Shown here: positions 26,289 to 37,644 of the stretch, piece by piece
Position numbering within the stretch: position 1 is the stretch's first letter
How the letters are laid out: the number at the start of each line of letters is the position of its first letter
Assembly: GCA_003565155.1 (NCBI GenBank)
Contig: PXDB01000040.1
Span: forward strand, 1-64,000
DNA length: 64,000 nt
From: Nitriliruptoraceae bacterium
GTDB taxonomy: Bacteria > Actinomycetota > Nitriliruptoria > Nitriliruptorales > Nitriliruptoraceae
Reading direction: 5' to 3'
Notes under the pieces: generated by a model
Seen by the model: only the letters and a program-made list of their open reading frames with translations
Databases searched by the model: none
What the model was told of the DNA's origin: nothing
Position numbers and translations under genes: made by a program

Positions 26289-27502
26289 GCGCACGACGCA
26301 GCATGACCCGCCAGACCGGGGCAGTGGGACCTCACCGCGCGGTGTGGTGGCTGGCGCTGCTCGCTGCTGTCTGGACGAGCATCCCGGCGGCGAGCCCGCC
26401 GGCCCAAGCCCTCGAGCCGGGCCCCACGCCGCTGATCGAGGAGCCGCTGCCGAGCTGGCCGCGTCCCATCGGGATGGAGGCCGCGGCCTACGTCCTCCTC
26501 GACACCACCTCGGGGCAGGTGTTGGCGGCCCGTAACGCCGACGAACGCCGGCCCGTGGCCTCGACGGTCAAGGTGCTCACGGCCCTGACGGCCCTCGAGC
26601 GTGTCGACCTCGACGAGGAGGTGACCGTGGGTGACGAGGTCCTCGACGTCCCGGGCTCGGGTGTCGGTCTGCAGCCGGGGGATACCTGGACCGTGGAGCA
26701 GTTGATCGACGGGATCATCGCGCGGTCCGGCAACGAGGCCGCGGAAGCGCTGGCCGTCCACGTCGCCGGCTCGGTCGAGGAGTTCCTGCGGCTGATGGAG
26801 GCCGATGCGGCAGCGATCGGCGTGCGCGGTCTGGAGCTGGTGAGCGTGTCCGGTCTGGACGACGACAACCTGCTGTCGGCGCAGGATCTCGCGATGCTGT
26901 CGCAGGCGGCGCTCGCGCACGAGGAGCTCGCTCCGGTGCTCGCCCGCCGGGAGGTCACCCTGCCCGGTGAGGGCACCGTCGACAGCCGCAACCTCCTCCT
27001 CGGAAGCTACGCCGATGCCACCGGGGTGAAGACGGGGTTCACGGCCGCCGCGGGGAACTCCCTGATCGGCAGTGCCGCCCGCGGGGAACGCGAGCTCGTC
27101 ACCGTGATCCTCGACGCCGGCGATGACCCGGCCCGCTTCGACGCCGCCCGCCGCCTGCTGGATCTCGGGTTCGACGCCTACACGGTGCGGAGCCTGTCGG
27201 CGTCGCTGGGGTTCAGCGTGGCCGGGGGAGCGCTGGTGCTCGAGGTGGCCGAGACCGACCTGGTCCTCCCGGCCGCCGATGAGGCCGTGCTGGAGCTGCC
27301 GATCGCCGCCCGGCCGCCCGAGGGGGACGCCCAGGTGCCCGTGGTCTCCGACGGCGAGGAGGTCGGCCGGCTGCCCGCGGTGTTGGACCGCAGCCGACAG
27401 CCTGCGCCGACCGACGACCCGGCCGCCCAGCTCGGTCGCGCCGCGGTGGATGGGGCCTACGCGGTCCTGCGCGCGCGTGCTGCGAGCCAGGAGCTCGGCT
27501 AG
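26285..27502 (+). CDS. Secreted D-alanyl-D-alanine carboxypeptidase (penicillin-binding, S11)
   Basis: It trims peptidoglycan stem peptides outside the membrane. The 405-aa protein has a signal peptide (WWLALLAAVWTSIPAASPPAQA, about 22-44). The three S11 active-site motifs are present: STVK (SxxK, near 93), SGN (near 149) and KTG (near 249). A C-terminal beta-rich domain follows, as in DacA-type enzymes. The GTG overlaps the end of ftsR; an ATG at 26303 is an alternative start. Lying between ftsR and the bifunctional nuclease is an extra gene compared with the Mycobacterium order. Confidence 0.9.
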   Translation: MSARRSMTRQTGAVGPHRAVWWLALLAAVWTSIPAASPPAQALEPGPTPLIEEPLPSWPRPIGMEAAAYVLLDTTSGQVLAARNADERRPVASTVKVLTALTALERVDLDEEVTVGDEVLDVPGSGVGLQPGDTWTVEQLIDGIIARSGNEAAEALAVHVAGSVEEFLRLMEADAAAIGVRGLELVSVSGLDDDNLLSAQDLAMLSQAALAHEELAPVLARREVTLPGEGTVDSRNLLLGSYADATGVKTGFTAAAGNSLIGSAARGERELVTVILDAGDDPARFDAARRLLDLGFDAYTVRSLSASLGFSVAGGALVLEVAETDLVLPAADEAVLELPIAARPPEGDAQVPVVSDGEEVGRLPAVLDRSRQPAPTDDPAAQLGRAAVDGAYAVLRARAASQELG

Positions 27503-27604
27503 CTAGCCTCGGGCCCTGCCGTCGCCACAGCCTCCAGCGCCGCATCGAGGTGGCTGGGCGCAACGTCGTCAGCGACGGCGAGACCCTTCACCGAGGAGCA
27601 TCCC

Positions 27605-28114
27605 GTGATCGAGATGGAGCTGGTCGGCGTGCGGGTCGAGCTGCCGGCCAACCAGCCGATCGTGCTGCTCAAGGAGCGCGAGGGCACCCGCTACCTGCCC
27701 ATCTGGATCGGTGCGGTCGAGGCGACCGCCATCGCCTTCGCACTGCAGGGGGTCGAGACCCCACGACCCCTGACCCACGATCTGTTCGTCGACGTGCTCG
27801 GCGAGCTGTCGGTGGAACTGGTCGCGGTCCACGTCACCGCGCTTAGGGACGGGACCTTCTACGCGGAACTGAAGCTGCTGCGTGACGGCGAGCCGCACAC
27901 GGTCTCCGCCCGCCCCTCGGACGCCATCGCGTTGGCGTCACGCCTCGGCGAGGTTCCCATCCTCTCCGCCGAGGAGGTCATCGAGGAGGCCGGTCTGGAG
28001 ATCGAGGAGGACGAGGAGGGGGGCTCCTCCGGCGGCGGCGACGACGAGGAGGAGGTCCGCCAGTTCAGGGCCTTCCTCGACGAGGTCACCCCGGAGGACT
28101 TCAAGGAGCAGTGA
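27605..28114 (+). CDS. Bifunctional nuclease (BFN) domain protein
   Basis: This 169-aa DUF151/BFN family protein corresponds to the Rv1829-type gene in the garA-ftsR cluster. Family hallmarks are visible: LPIWIGAVEATAIAFAL, RPLTHDLFVDVL and SARPSDAIALASRLGEVPI. Plant and bacterial relatives have reported nuclease activity; its job here is unproven. The acidic, Gly/Glu-rich C-terminus (about 130-150) is typical. The GTG at 27605 has GAGGAG about 5 nt upstream. A TAGCCT at 27504 could serve as its own -10. Confidence 0.88.
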   Translation: MIEMELVGVRVELPANQPIVLLKEREGTRYLPIWIGAVEATAIAFALQGVETPRPLTHDLFVDVLGELSVELVAVHVTALRDGTFYAELKLLRDGEPHTVSARPSDAIALASRLGEVPILSAEEVIEEAGLEIEEDEEGGSSGGGDDEEEVRQFRAFLDEVTPEDFKEQ

Positions 28115-28501
28115 GGCTGGCGGCCTGCTGATCGGGGTCGGGGCACCACGCGCGCGGCCGTGGGCCGGCCACCACGTGATCGTGCCCGTGGTGCGGCGGT
28201 CGGGGTAGCCGCGGGCGATCCGCCGGGCGACACGCACCGCCCGGCGGTTCATGCGCGCGTCCGGGATACCGGACGTGGCGTCCTGGGGGGCGCGACCGTG
28301 CACCGTCACCGTGCGTGGCACGCGCGTTCGTTGTACCGAACGTAGGTCGGTGGGGAGCTGTCACGCAGCGTGGTGCGGGCGCTTGCTGACGCACATCTTG
28401 CTGCAATCTCGTATCTTTCGATGCACCTGCAGGACCCGCCGCTGGACGGGATACCTGAGGGTTGAGTTGAGGTGGAGGTGCGTCCCTGCCTCGATCGTGC
28501 G

Positions 28502-28531
28502 TTGACGGTCGATCGGCACCGGGCGTACGGT
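28502..28531 (+). promoter_or_regulatory. Promoter of the MerR gene
   Basis: TTGACG (28502-28507) and TACGGT (28526-28531) are 18 bp apart, the best sigma-70-type match in the window. CGATCG words flank the -35 on both sides. The predicted leader to the ATG at 28756 is about 218 nt. Confidence 0.65.
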
Positions 28532-28572
28532 CACCGGGGAAGTTTCACCAATGTGCTTCTTCGAGCACGCAG

Positions 28573-28653
28573 GGTGGAGCAGGCGAGGCCGGTGCGCTCC
28601 ACCGTCCAGGTGCGCGGGCAGGGGTGGAGGCCGAGACGTTTCCCTGCTCCACC
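28573..28653 (+). promoter_or_regulatory. Duplicated hairpin in the MerR leader, able to pair two ways
   Basis: Arms lie at 28573-28580 (GGTGGAGC), 28596-28603 (GCTCCACC), 28623-28629 (GGTGGAG) and 28646-28653 (GCTCCACC). Each pair is spaced by 23 nt and the unit repeats every 50 nt. Arm 2 can also pair with arm 3, so hairpins 1+2 and 3+4 compete with a central 2+3 hairpin. This resembles an attenuator or tandem sensor but could also be paired protein-binding sites. Confidence 0.5.
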
Positions 28654-28755
28654 GCACGGAGGGAGCACCCCGCAGCCGGGGCTCGGACGGAAGAGCGAGG
28701 ACCCCACCGGTCACCAGAGGACCGGCGGCGACGCAGCGACGCAGGAGCGGTGACG

Positions 28756-29292
28756 ATGGCGCAGCAGGATGTGGGGCAGCTACGGCTCGACGTCGGCGAC
28801 GAGGCGGAGGGCTTCCGTGGACCCACGGTGTGCAAGATCGTGGGCATCTCCTACCGGCAGCTCGATTACTGGGCGCGCACCGGTCTGGTCGAGCCTTCCT
28901 ACCGTCGGGCCGAAGGTTCGGGGACCCAGCGCCTCTACTCCTTCGACGACGTCGTGCGCATCAAGGTGGTCAAGCGTCTGCTGGACACCGGCGTGTCCCT
29001 CCAGAAGGTCCGCCTGGCCGTCGACGAGCTGCGCAGGTCCGGCGGCTCGTTGGCGGAGTCCACGCTCATCTCCGACGGCAGCAGCGTCTACGCCCTCGAC
29101 GACGACGCGCAGCTCCTGGATCTGCTGCGGAAGGGGCAGGCGGTGTTCGCCCTGGCGATCGACCCGGTCGTCGAGGAACTGAAGGGTGAGGTGACCGCCT
29201 TCCCGACCGAGCGGGTCACGGCGACGGAGCCGGAGACCGACGAGCAGCCCGTCACGGTGGTGCCCGCCACGGACCCGGCCGTCTCCGGCTGA
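28756..29292 (+). CDS. MerR-family regulator (Rv1830-like)
   Basis: This DNA-binding regulator has an N-terminal MerR winged helix: FRGPTVCKIVGISYRQLDYWARTGLV then RLYSFDDVVRIKVVKRLLDTGVSLQKV (shown as two phrases of a continuous HTH region, about 18-80). A helical effector region and acidic tail complete the 178 aa. It matches the second MerR gene of the gcvH-garA-ftsR-nuclease-MerR cluster. The ATG at 28756 has AGGAG 8 nt upstream; a GTG at 28750 is an alternative. Its leader carries the duplicated hairpin, suggesting extra control. Confidence 0.9.
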   Translation: MAQQDVGQLRLDVGDEAEGFRGPTVCKIVGISYRQLDYWARTGLVEPSYRRAEGSGTQRLYSFDDVVRIKVVKRLLDTGVSLQKVRLAVDELRRSGGSLAESTLISDGSSVYALDDDAQLLDLLRKGQAVFALAIDPVVEELKGEVTAFPTERVTATEPETDEQPVTVVPATDPAVSG

Positions 29293-29401
29293 GCGTCCCC
29301 GCCAGCGGCCCGCCGTCCCTGGCTGCACCTGGTCTCCCGCTGACGTGCGTCGCCGCGGCGGCTGCTGCGCCCGGTCGCGCGGCACCTGCTGTCGCGCGTC
29401 G

Positions 29402-30178
29402 TCAGAGTCGCGCCCGCAGCCAGGCGATGTCCGCGCCCTGCTGCTCGGCGCCGCCCGGCGTCTCCACCACCGCCGGAGCTCCCGCCGCGCGCACGCACGC
29501 CACCAGCGCGTCCGCGTCCACGGTGCCGGCGCCCAGGTTCTGGTGCCGGTCACGTCCCGATCCGTGTGGGTCCTTCGCGTCGTTGACGTGGACCAGGTCG
29601 ATGCTGCCGAGCACCTCCACGAGGCGGGTGGTGCCCGCGACCAGGTCCTCGCCGGCAGCGAAGAGGTGACAGGTGTCGAGGCAGAACCCCAGGGGCGCGG
29701 TGACCTCCGCCGCACCCTGCAGTGCGGTCCACAACCGCTCGATGCGCTCGAGGCTGCTCGCCACGGCGTGCGGGCCACCGGCGGTGTCCTCGATCAGGAC
29801 CGGCACGTGCGTCTCGAGCCCGGTGAGCGCCTCGCGCCACCGGAGGGGACCCAACGTCGGGTCCTCGCCCTTGCCGAGCTGGCCACCGTGGACGACGACC
29901 CCGCGTGCGTCCACCACCTCCGCGGCAGCGCAGGTGCTGGCGAGCAGCTCCCGTGAGCGCGAGCGCACCGTCGGATCGGGGGAAGCGAGGTTGAGCAGGT
30001 AGGGGCTGTGGACGTAGAGCGGGAGGTCGCTGGCCCGCAGCTCGTCGGCGTCGCTGCGTCGACCGCTCGGGCCCGCCCAGCGCCGCGGCGAGGAGAGGAA
30101 GACCTGGACCACCTCGGCGTCGCGCTCCTGCGCCGCAGCGAGGGGTGCTGCGGTGGGCACGTGGGCGCCGAGCAGCAT
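29402..30178 (-). CDS. nfo: Endonuclease IV (deoxyribonuclease IV)
   Basis: This apurinic/apyrimidinic endonuclease cuts DNA 5' to abasic sites during base-excision repair. The 258-aa TIM-barrel protein retains the metal ligands of the family: His in YVHSPYLLNLASP, His in VVHGGQLG, Glu in VLIEDTAG, Asp and His in CLDTCHLFAAG, His-Asp in LVHVNDAKD with a following His, and Glu in VVETPG. The ATG at 30178 has GGAG 9 nt upstream on the minus strand; a GTG 6 nt earlier is an alternative. It faces away from gcvP across about 240 bp. Confidence 0.9.
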   Translation of the reverse strand: MLLGAHVPTAAPLAAAQERDAEVVQVFLSSPRRWAGPSGRRSDADELRASDLPLYVHSPYLLNLASPDPTVRSRSRELLASTCAAAEVVDARGVVVHGGQLGKGEDPTLGPLRWREALTGLETHVPVLIEDTAGGPHAVASSLERIERLWTALQGAAEVTAPLGFCLDTCHLFAAGEDLVAGTTRLVEVLGSIDLVHVNDAKDPHGSGRDRHQNLGAGTVDADALVACVRAAGAPAVVETPGGAEQQGADIAWLRARL

Positions 30179-30421
30179 GGTCACAGGCTCCGGTGCGGGG
30201 TCGCTCGCCCCGGCTCACGACGCGGAGGCTACTGGGACCTGGCCGGGATCCCCGGCGCCGGCCGCGCCTGCGAATGCCGACGCGCGACCACGCGGTGGCG
30301 TGGCCGTCGGTCGGGCGCATCCGCCTGTGCGGGCACCGTCCACCTCGACGTCCCCGTGGCTCGCCTGCTCGCCGCTCCGCCCGCCGCCTGCTTCCCTCGC
30401 AGCGACCAGCGAGGTGCCACC

Positions 30422-33478
<3,057 letters not shown>

Positions 33479-33577
33479 GTCACGCCCGCGCCGGCACGCC
33501 CGCTTGCGGCGCCGCAGTGCGGACGACGGGTCCTACCTCCGCGGCACGCACGGCGTGTGTCCGCGGCGTCCTTGCGC

Positions 33578-33675
33578 GGTGCGGCGGGGTGGGGTCCTTG
33601 CGCCGTGCGGCGGGGCGCACCCGCCGTGTGTCTGCGGTGCGGCGGGGTGGGGTCCTTGCGCCGTGCGGCGGGGCG
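33578..33675. repeat. 40-bp direct repeat, period 58
   Basis: 33578-33617 and 33636-33675 are identical (start ggtgcggcggggtggggtc). They lie directly before the hairpin array; no pairing or coding role is evident. Confidence 0.8.
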
Positions 33676-33686
33676 GCGGGGAGCAA

Positions 33687-34032
33687 GGTTTGCAGCCATG
33701 TGACCGTCCCATGGTCATTCGGCTGCAGTCCCATACGGGTACACGTCAGGTTTCAGCGTAGTAACTCAGCGTGGTGAGAGTGGTGGAGGGTTCGCAGCGA
33801 TGTGACCGTCGGATGGTCGTTCGGCTGCACACCGATACGCGTACATGATCCAGCTCGGCGTGGTCACTCAGAGTGGCATTTAGGGTGCAGGCTGCGTGAC
33901 GACGGGGCAGGAAAGTGGTCCATGAGCCGACTGAAAGCAAGATGCGGGGATCGCAGACGAAACTACTGTTAGTGGTCGGATTGCGCGGAGGGTTTGCAGC
34001 GATGTGCCCCCCAGAGGGTCCTTCGACTGCAC
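33687..34032. repeat. Array of ~101-bp imperfect repeats with 42-nt hairpin elements (copies B1-B3)
   Basis: Three 42-nt elements start at 33687, 33789 and 33991 (spacing 102 and 202); a degenerate fourth may start at 33884. Each reads GGTTyGCAGC, 5 nt, GmCC, 7 nt, GGTC, 5 nt, rCTGCAs. Downstream flanks are also related (ATACGsGTACA, then ACTCAGmGTGG). Compared with copies at 7049 and 7141, the inner stem has compensatory changes (T-A, T-G, C-G at one pair; G-T, G-C at the next). This points to a conserved structure rather than simple duplication. Confidence 0.75.
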
Positions 34033-34202
34033 GCCGATCGCCACGCACGGAGTTGGCCGGTTGTCACTGAGAGTGTTGAGAATGGCGTCGCTTGGCGAAC
34101 GGGGAACCTATGGATGAGGATTTTCTCGAAAGGGGGTTCAGGTCGGTATCGCGGTGTCCGACACCGTCATGTGTAACCACCTACACCCCCTAGGAGCACA
34201 CC

Positions 34203-34397
34203 ATGATCAACGTCACCGCTGCCCCCGCCAACGTGCGCACCTGGCCCGCCGTTCTGGCGATCTCGGCCCTCCTGCTGCTGGCGATGACCTTCACCCTGGC
34301 CGGCGAGCCGATGGCGGCGAACGCTGCCGCCGAGTCCGGCACGAACAGCCTCTGGGAGCGCATCACCAGCGTCGGTGGCATCAAGTGGATTCGGTGA
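34203..34397 (+). CDS. 64-aa secreted small peptide precursor, unknown
   Basis: No family is recognised. The N-terminus has a short basic part and a hydrophobic core (AVLAISALLLLAMTFTLAG, about 16-34), with a signal-peptidase-like ANA/A site near residues 39-42. The predicted mature peptide is about 22 residues, AESGTNSLWERITSVGGIKW plus IR. A perfect TAGGAG lies 7 nt before the ATG, so translation is likely. It sits directly after the hairpin array and 182 bp before an orphan histidine kinase, suggesting a peptide signal, toxin-like peptide or sensor accessory. Alternatively it is a single-pass membrane peptide. Confidence 0.65.
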   Translation: MINVTAAPANVRTWPAVLAISALLLLAMTFTLAGEPMAANAAAESGTNSLWERITSVGGIKWIR

Positions 34398-34578
34398 ACA
34401 GGGCTACGAGACGATGCGATGCTGTTGTAGGCAAACGAGCCATCACCCTGGGTGGCGGCGCGATCAGTACGGGTCATGAGCTTGGATCGAGGTCACCACT
34501 GCTCAGTTGCGTCGTCACCCGATGCCGGCGCCTACAGCGACTACCTGCAAAGATGCCCTCCCCAGGCGAGAGGGCGAC

Positions 34579-36489
34579 ATGGTGTCAGTCGGTCAGGAGA
34601 GCGCTCCACCGCCTGAGCCAGAGACAGTCCATGGCAACCAGGGAGGGCTCGCTGCCCTCGTCATCTCATTGCTGCTCATCGGCGCCCTGGGGCTCGTCTA
34701 CCTCCTAGTGGGGGCCGTGGAGCGCGACGTCGTTGCGGACGTCCCTTTCTGGCTACCGATCCTTGTCGCCACGCTCGTGCTGACCGGAGACTCGCTCCGG
34801 ATTCAGCTTCCACTCGCTGCCAGAACGCTCGGCATGGACTTGACCGAGGTCGGTGTCGTCCTGGCGCTCGTCCTTCTTCCGCCGTCGATGGTTGTGCTTC
34901 CGGTTGTCATTGGGGTCCTGGTGGCAAGCGTATTGCTGCGAGAGACCTGGTTGCAGCTGACGTTCAACACTGCTGTGGCAGCAGCGGGCTCGTCGGTCGC
35001 CGCGCTGGTCGTGGGGTCCTTCCTAGATGGAGGCCCTTTCGCGGCCGCTCCGGCCGACATCCTGACACCGGTAGGCCTGCTTGCCGTCGTCCTTGGCGTT
35101 CTCGCCTACGGTGCCATCAATCTGGTTGCGGCCGGCATGCTGCTGACGCAGCTCGAAGCTGGCGCTCTCGACCTTGTGGCGCGCAGCATGCTCCTCGGCG
35201 GTGTGCTGACCCTGCTGCTGTCCAGCTCGCTGGGCATCATCGCGGCTGTGCTGCTGTCCGCCTCACCTCTTGCGTTGCCGGCTCTTGTACTGCCGGTGTG
35301 GATCGCGCAGCGCGCGCTCGTCGAGCGCGCCGCACGCATACGGGAAGACGTCGCAGAGCGCGATCGTCTCACCCGGACGGTGCAGGGGGCCAAGGACGGC
35401 ATCGCCCTGCTGGACGCTGCAGGCTGCGTCGAGCTCGCGAACCCCGCCTTCAGTGCCCGGCTACCTCGCACCGAAGAAGACGTGGTCGGCAGGCCGCTGG
35501 TCGGCTTCCTGCAGGATTGGCGGTTCGATCCGGCCGTCACACGAGATGATGCGGACGCCGTCGCAGCGCGTGAGAACGACGGCTCGGCGGACACGGCCAG
35601 CGCTGCCGATGCCGTCGCGAAGCTGCTCGACGATCTGACTCCGGCCGCGCCCGACGCCGCGCTGAACCTCCTGGTCGAGGACAGGGTGTTCACTCTGGCG
35701 GTCACCGGGCTGTTCGACCAGCTCGGTACCCGCACCGGGACGGTGGTGTTGCTGATCGACGTCACCGCCAGCTGGGAGGCGGATCAGCTGCGACGCAACC
35801 TTGTGGCGCGGGTGTCGCACGAGCTGCGCACACCGCTCACCTCCATCGAAGGCTTCGTCGAGACCCTGCAGGTGCGCGAGGCCGAGATCACTCGCGAGCA
35901 ACGTCGTCACTACCTGGAGGTCATCGAGCGGCAGGCACGGCGGCTGCACCGGCTGGTTTCGACGCTGCTGTGGTCGGCACGGATCGAGCGTGACCGTGCC
36001 GAACCGCAGCCGGAGCAGCTCGCCCTCTCACCAGCGATCGACGAGGCGATGCAGGTGGTCCGTGATCTGCTGTCCGGCCCCGTCACCGTCGACGTCGGTG
36101 ACCTGGTCGTCGAAGCCGACGCCGATCACCTCCAGCAGATCCTCATCAACCTGCTGACCAACGCCGTCAGCTACGGCCAGTCGCCGGTCATGGTCTGGGC
36201 GACCCCGAGAGGTGACCACGTCGAGGTCGTGGTGAGCGACACCGGCTCCGGGGTGCCGGACGCGTTCGTCGAGCGCCTCTTCGAGCCGCTGACGCAGTCG
36301 TCGGTAGGCGACCGCCGGACGGCGGCGGGACTTGGTCTCGGTCTGTCGATAGTGCGCTCGCTCGTGGAGGGCAACGGCGGGAGCATCAGCTACCGCCGTC
36401 GAGACGAGGCCACGGAGTTCGCCTTCCGCCTCCCGGCAGGCGACGCGGTGAACCAGCGAGCTAAGCGGCCACGAAGCGCCGCTGAGTAG
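34579..36489 (+). CDS. Orphan membrane histidine kinase with PAS domain
   Basis: The 636-aa protein has about eight N-terminal transmembrane helices (about 25-255) and no large extracellular domain. A PAS-like domain follows (AKDGIALLDAAGCVELANPAF, about 270-290). The HisKA domain has His414 in VSHELRTPLTS. ATPase boxes are ILINLLTNAVSYG (N), VSDTGSGVP (G1), RLFEPLTQ (F) and GLGLGLSIVRS (G2). No response regulator is in the window. The ATG at 34579 follows a GAGAGGG; an ATG further upstream would add 24 residues. It is 15 bp before the DICT-GGDEF gene, probably the same operon. Codon use is less GC-biased than in neighbouring genes. Confidence 0.9.
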   Translation: MVSVGQESAPPPEPETVHGNQGGLAALVISLLLIGALGLVYLLVGAVERDVVADVPFWLPILVATLVLTGDSLRIQLPLAARTLGMDLTEVGVVLALVLLPPSMVVLPVVIGVLVASVLLRETWLQLTFNTAVAAAGSSVAALVVGSFLDGGPFAAAPADILTPVGLLAVVLGVLAYGAINLVAAGMLLTQLEAGALDLVARSMLLGGVLTLLLSSSLGIIAAVLLSASPLALPALVLPVWIAQRALVERAARIREDVAERDRLTRTVQGAKDGIALLDAAGCVELANPAFSARLPRTEEDVVGRPLVGFLQDWRFDPAVTRDDADAVAARENDGSADTASAADAVAKLLDDLTPAAPDAALNLLVEDRVFTLAVTGLFDQLGTRTGTVVLLIDVTASWEADQLRRNLVARVSHELRTPLTSIEGFVETLQVREAEITREQRRHYLEVIERQARRLHRLVSTLLWSARIERDRAEPQPEQLALSPAIDEAMQVVRDLLSGPVTVDVGDLVVEADADHLQQILINLLTNAVSYGQSPVMVWATPRGDHVEVVVSDTGSGVPDAFVERLFEPLTQSSVGDRRTAAGLGLGLSIVRSLVEGNGGSISYRRRDEATEFAFRLPAGDAVNQRAKRPRSAAE

Positions 36490-36504
36490 GAACGAGGCGG
36501 ACAC

Positions 36505-37644
36505 ATGCGGATAGAGGAACTCCTCGCCGGAGGCGTCGGTCGGCGCGCTGCCGATGGGCGCAGCAGCGCCACCAAGCGGGCGCTGCTCCAGGTGTCGCGC
36601 TCCCTCGAGGCGTTGGCCGGCCAACTTGCGGACAACGGGGACGAGTTCACCATCGTGTCGCTGTTCGAGCACGCGACCTACTTCGCTCACGAGCGGGAGC
36701 GCTACGCCCGGCTCGCCGAGGTTGGCACCGTGATCGTCGGCTTCGCCGGCACCGAGGAGGAGATCGCCGCCGCCCGGGTGCCGTCGTCCGTCCACCACCT
36801 CATCCTGGACCACGACGACCCGATCAGCGACGAGTGGAACGTGCTGCTGTTGTCCGAGCCGGTCACGGCGGGCTTGGTCGCCACCGACCTGGCCAGCGTC
36901 GTGGCCGCACGGTCGTTGGAACGCGGGCGCCTGTTCTCACCGACGGTCGGCACGGAGCCATCCTGGGCGGTCGAGGAGGCGGCTCGGATCCTCGAGCACG
37001 CCGATGCGGAGCTCGCTGTGGCGGCTCTCGCCCCGGGTCGGACCGCCGTCCAACGTGTCGCGAACCGCGGCGAGCAGGTGCTGCGCGAGGAGTTGGAGGC
37101 CGGCTGGTGGCGCACGCTGACCTACGCGGCCCAGCTCGGTGACGTCGAGCGGCTGGCGCTCTCTGACGCGCTCACCGGGGCGTGGAACCGCCGCTTCCTC
37201 GATCGCTTCCTCTCGCGGGTCGGCAGCCGAGCGCCGCAGTTGGCGGTGGTGCTGTTCGATATCGACGGCTTCAAGCGGATCAACGACGCCTTCGGGCACA
37301 GCGTGGGCGACGCCGCCCTGCGGCTGTTCGCCGGCACCGTGCGGTCGCACGTGCGGGAGAACGATCTGCTCGTGCGTTACGGCGGCGACGAGTGGCTGCT
37401 GCTCTTGCCGGGGGCGGGCCAGCAGACCGCGGTCACGCGGACGCAGGAGATCCTGGAGGCCTGGAGCGCGCAGCGCCTGCCGGCGCCTGCTGACGGGTCC
37501 GTGCTGACCGCGTCGGCAGGCGTCGGCGTCTTCGCGGCCGATGCCCTCGACCTCGATGCGGTGGACGCCGCGATGTACAGCGCCAAAGCCACCGGTGGCG
37601 ACCGCCTCGTCGCGTTGCCGGTCACCCCTCCACAGGGGGACTGA
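36505..37644 (+). CDS. DICT-GGDEF protein, probable diguanylate cyclase variant
   Basis: GGDEF domains make the second messenger c-di-GMP from GTP. The 379-aa cytosolic protein has an N-terminal DICT sensory domain (about 15-120: ATKRALLQVSRSLE, FEHATYFAHERERYARLAE), a linker helix (EEAARILEHADAEL), and a C-terminal GGDEF domain (about 212-375: LSDALTGAWNRRFLDRFL, FDIDGFKRINDAFGH). The signature is GGDEW (293-297) instead of GGDEF/GGEEF; the F to W change may keep or reduce activity. It starts 15 bp after the histidine-kinase stop. DICT domains are typically linked to two-component systems, fitting a kinase to c-di-GMP route. Confidence 0.88.
   Translation: MRIEELLAGGVGRRAADGRSSATKRALLQVSRSLEALAGQLADNGDEFTIVSLFEHATYFAHERERYARLAEVGTVIVGFAGTEEEIAAARVPSSVHHLILDHDDPISDEWNVLLLSEPVTAGLVATDLASVVAARSLERGRLFSPTVGTEPSWAVEEAARILEHADAELAVAALAPGRTAVQRVANRGEQVLREELEAGWWRTLTYAAQLGDVERLALSDALTGAWNRRFLDRFLSRVGSRAPQLAVVLFDIDGFKRINDAFGHSVGDAALRLFAGTVRSHVRENDLLVRYGGDEWLLLLPGAGQQTAVTRTQEILEAWSAQRLPAPADGSVLTASAGVGVFAADALDLDAVDAAMYSAKATGGDRLVALPVTPPQGD

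Larger units (their letters stand above)
28115..28755. other. 641-bp gene-free region holding the MerR promoter and structured leader
   Basis: No credible ORF. The left half has a CGTTCG/CGAACG inverted repeat (28325-28342, 6-nt loop) that could be an operator, and an AT-richer patch at 28320-28470. The right half holds a promoter (28502-28531) and a duplicated hairpin (28573-28653), both listed separately. No glycine-riboswitch core was found despite the glycine-cleavage context. Confidence 0.6.
33479..34202. other. 724-bp gene-free, partly lower-GC region with two repeat families
   Basis: No credible gene. The left 200 bp is GC-rich with a 40-bp direct repeat (33578 and 33636). From about 33690 the composition becomes clearly less GC-rich, and the region carries the ~101-bp repeat array with 42-nt hairpin elements. 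The last 70 bp hold a GGAACC (34103-34108), a near-palindrome around 34152-34166 and the ribosome-binding site of the peptide gene. Confidence 0.65.

Noticed and set aside
30185-30421. A glycine riboswitch upstream of gcvP or gcvH
   Set aside because: I looked for the conserved GCCGAAGG...GCAA core and a paired leader in 24263-24331, 28115-28755 and 30185-30421 and found none.
33687-34032. Integron attC sites or c-di-GMP-I riboswitches
   Set aside because: No GTTRRRY/RYYYAAC core ends and no recombinase partner for attC; the GEMM riboswitch consensus is absent.
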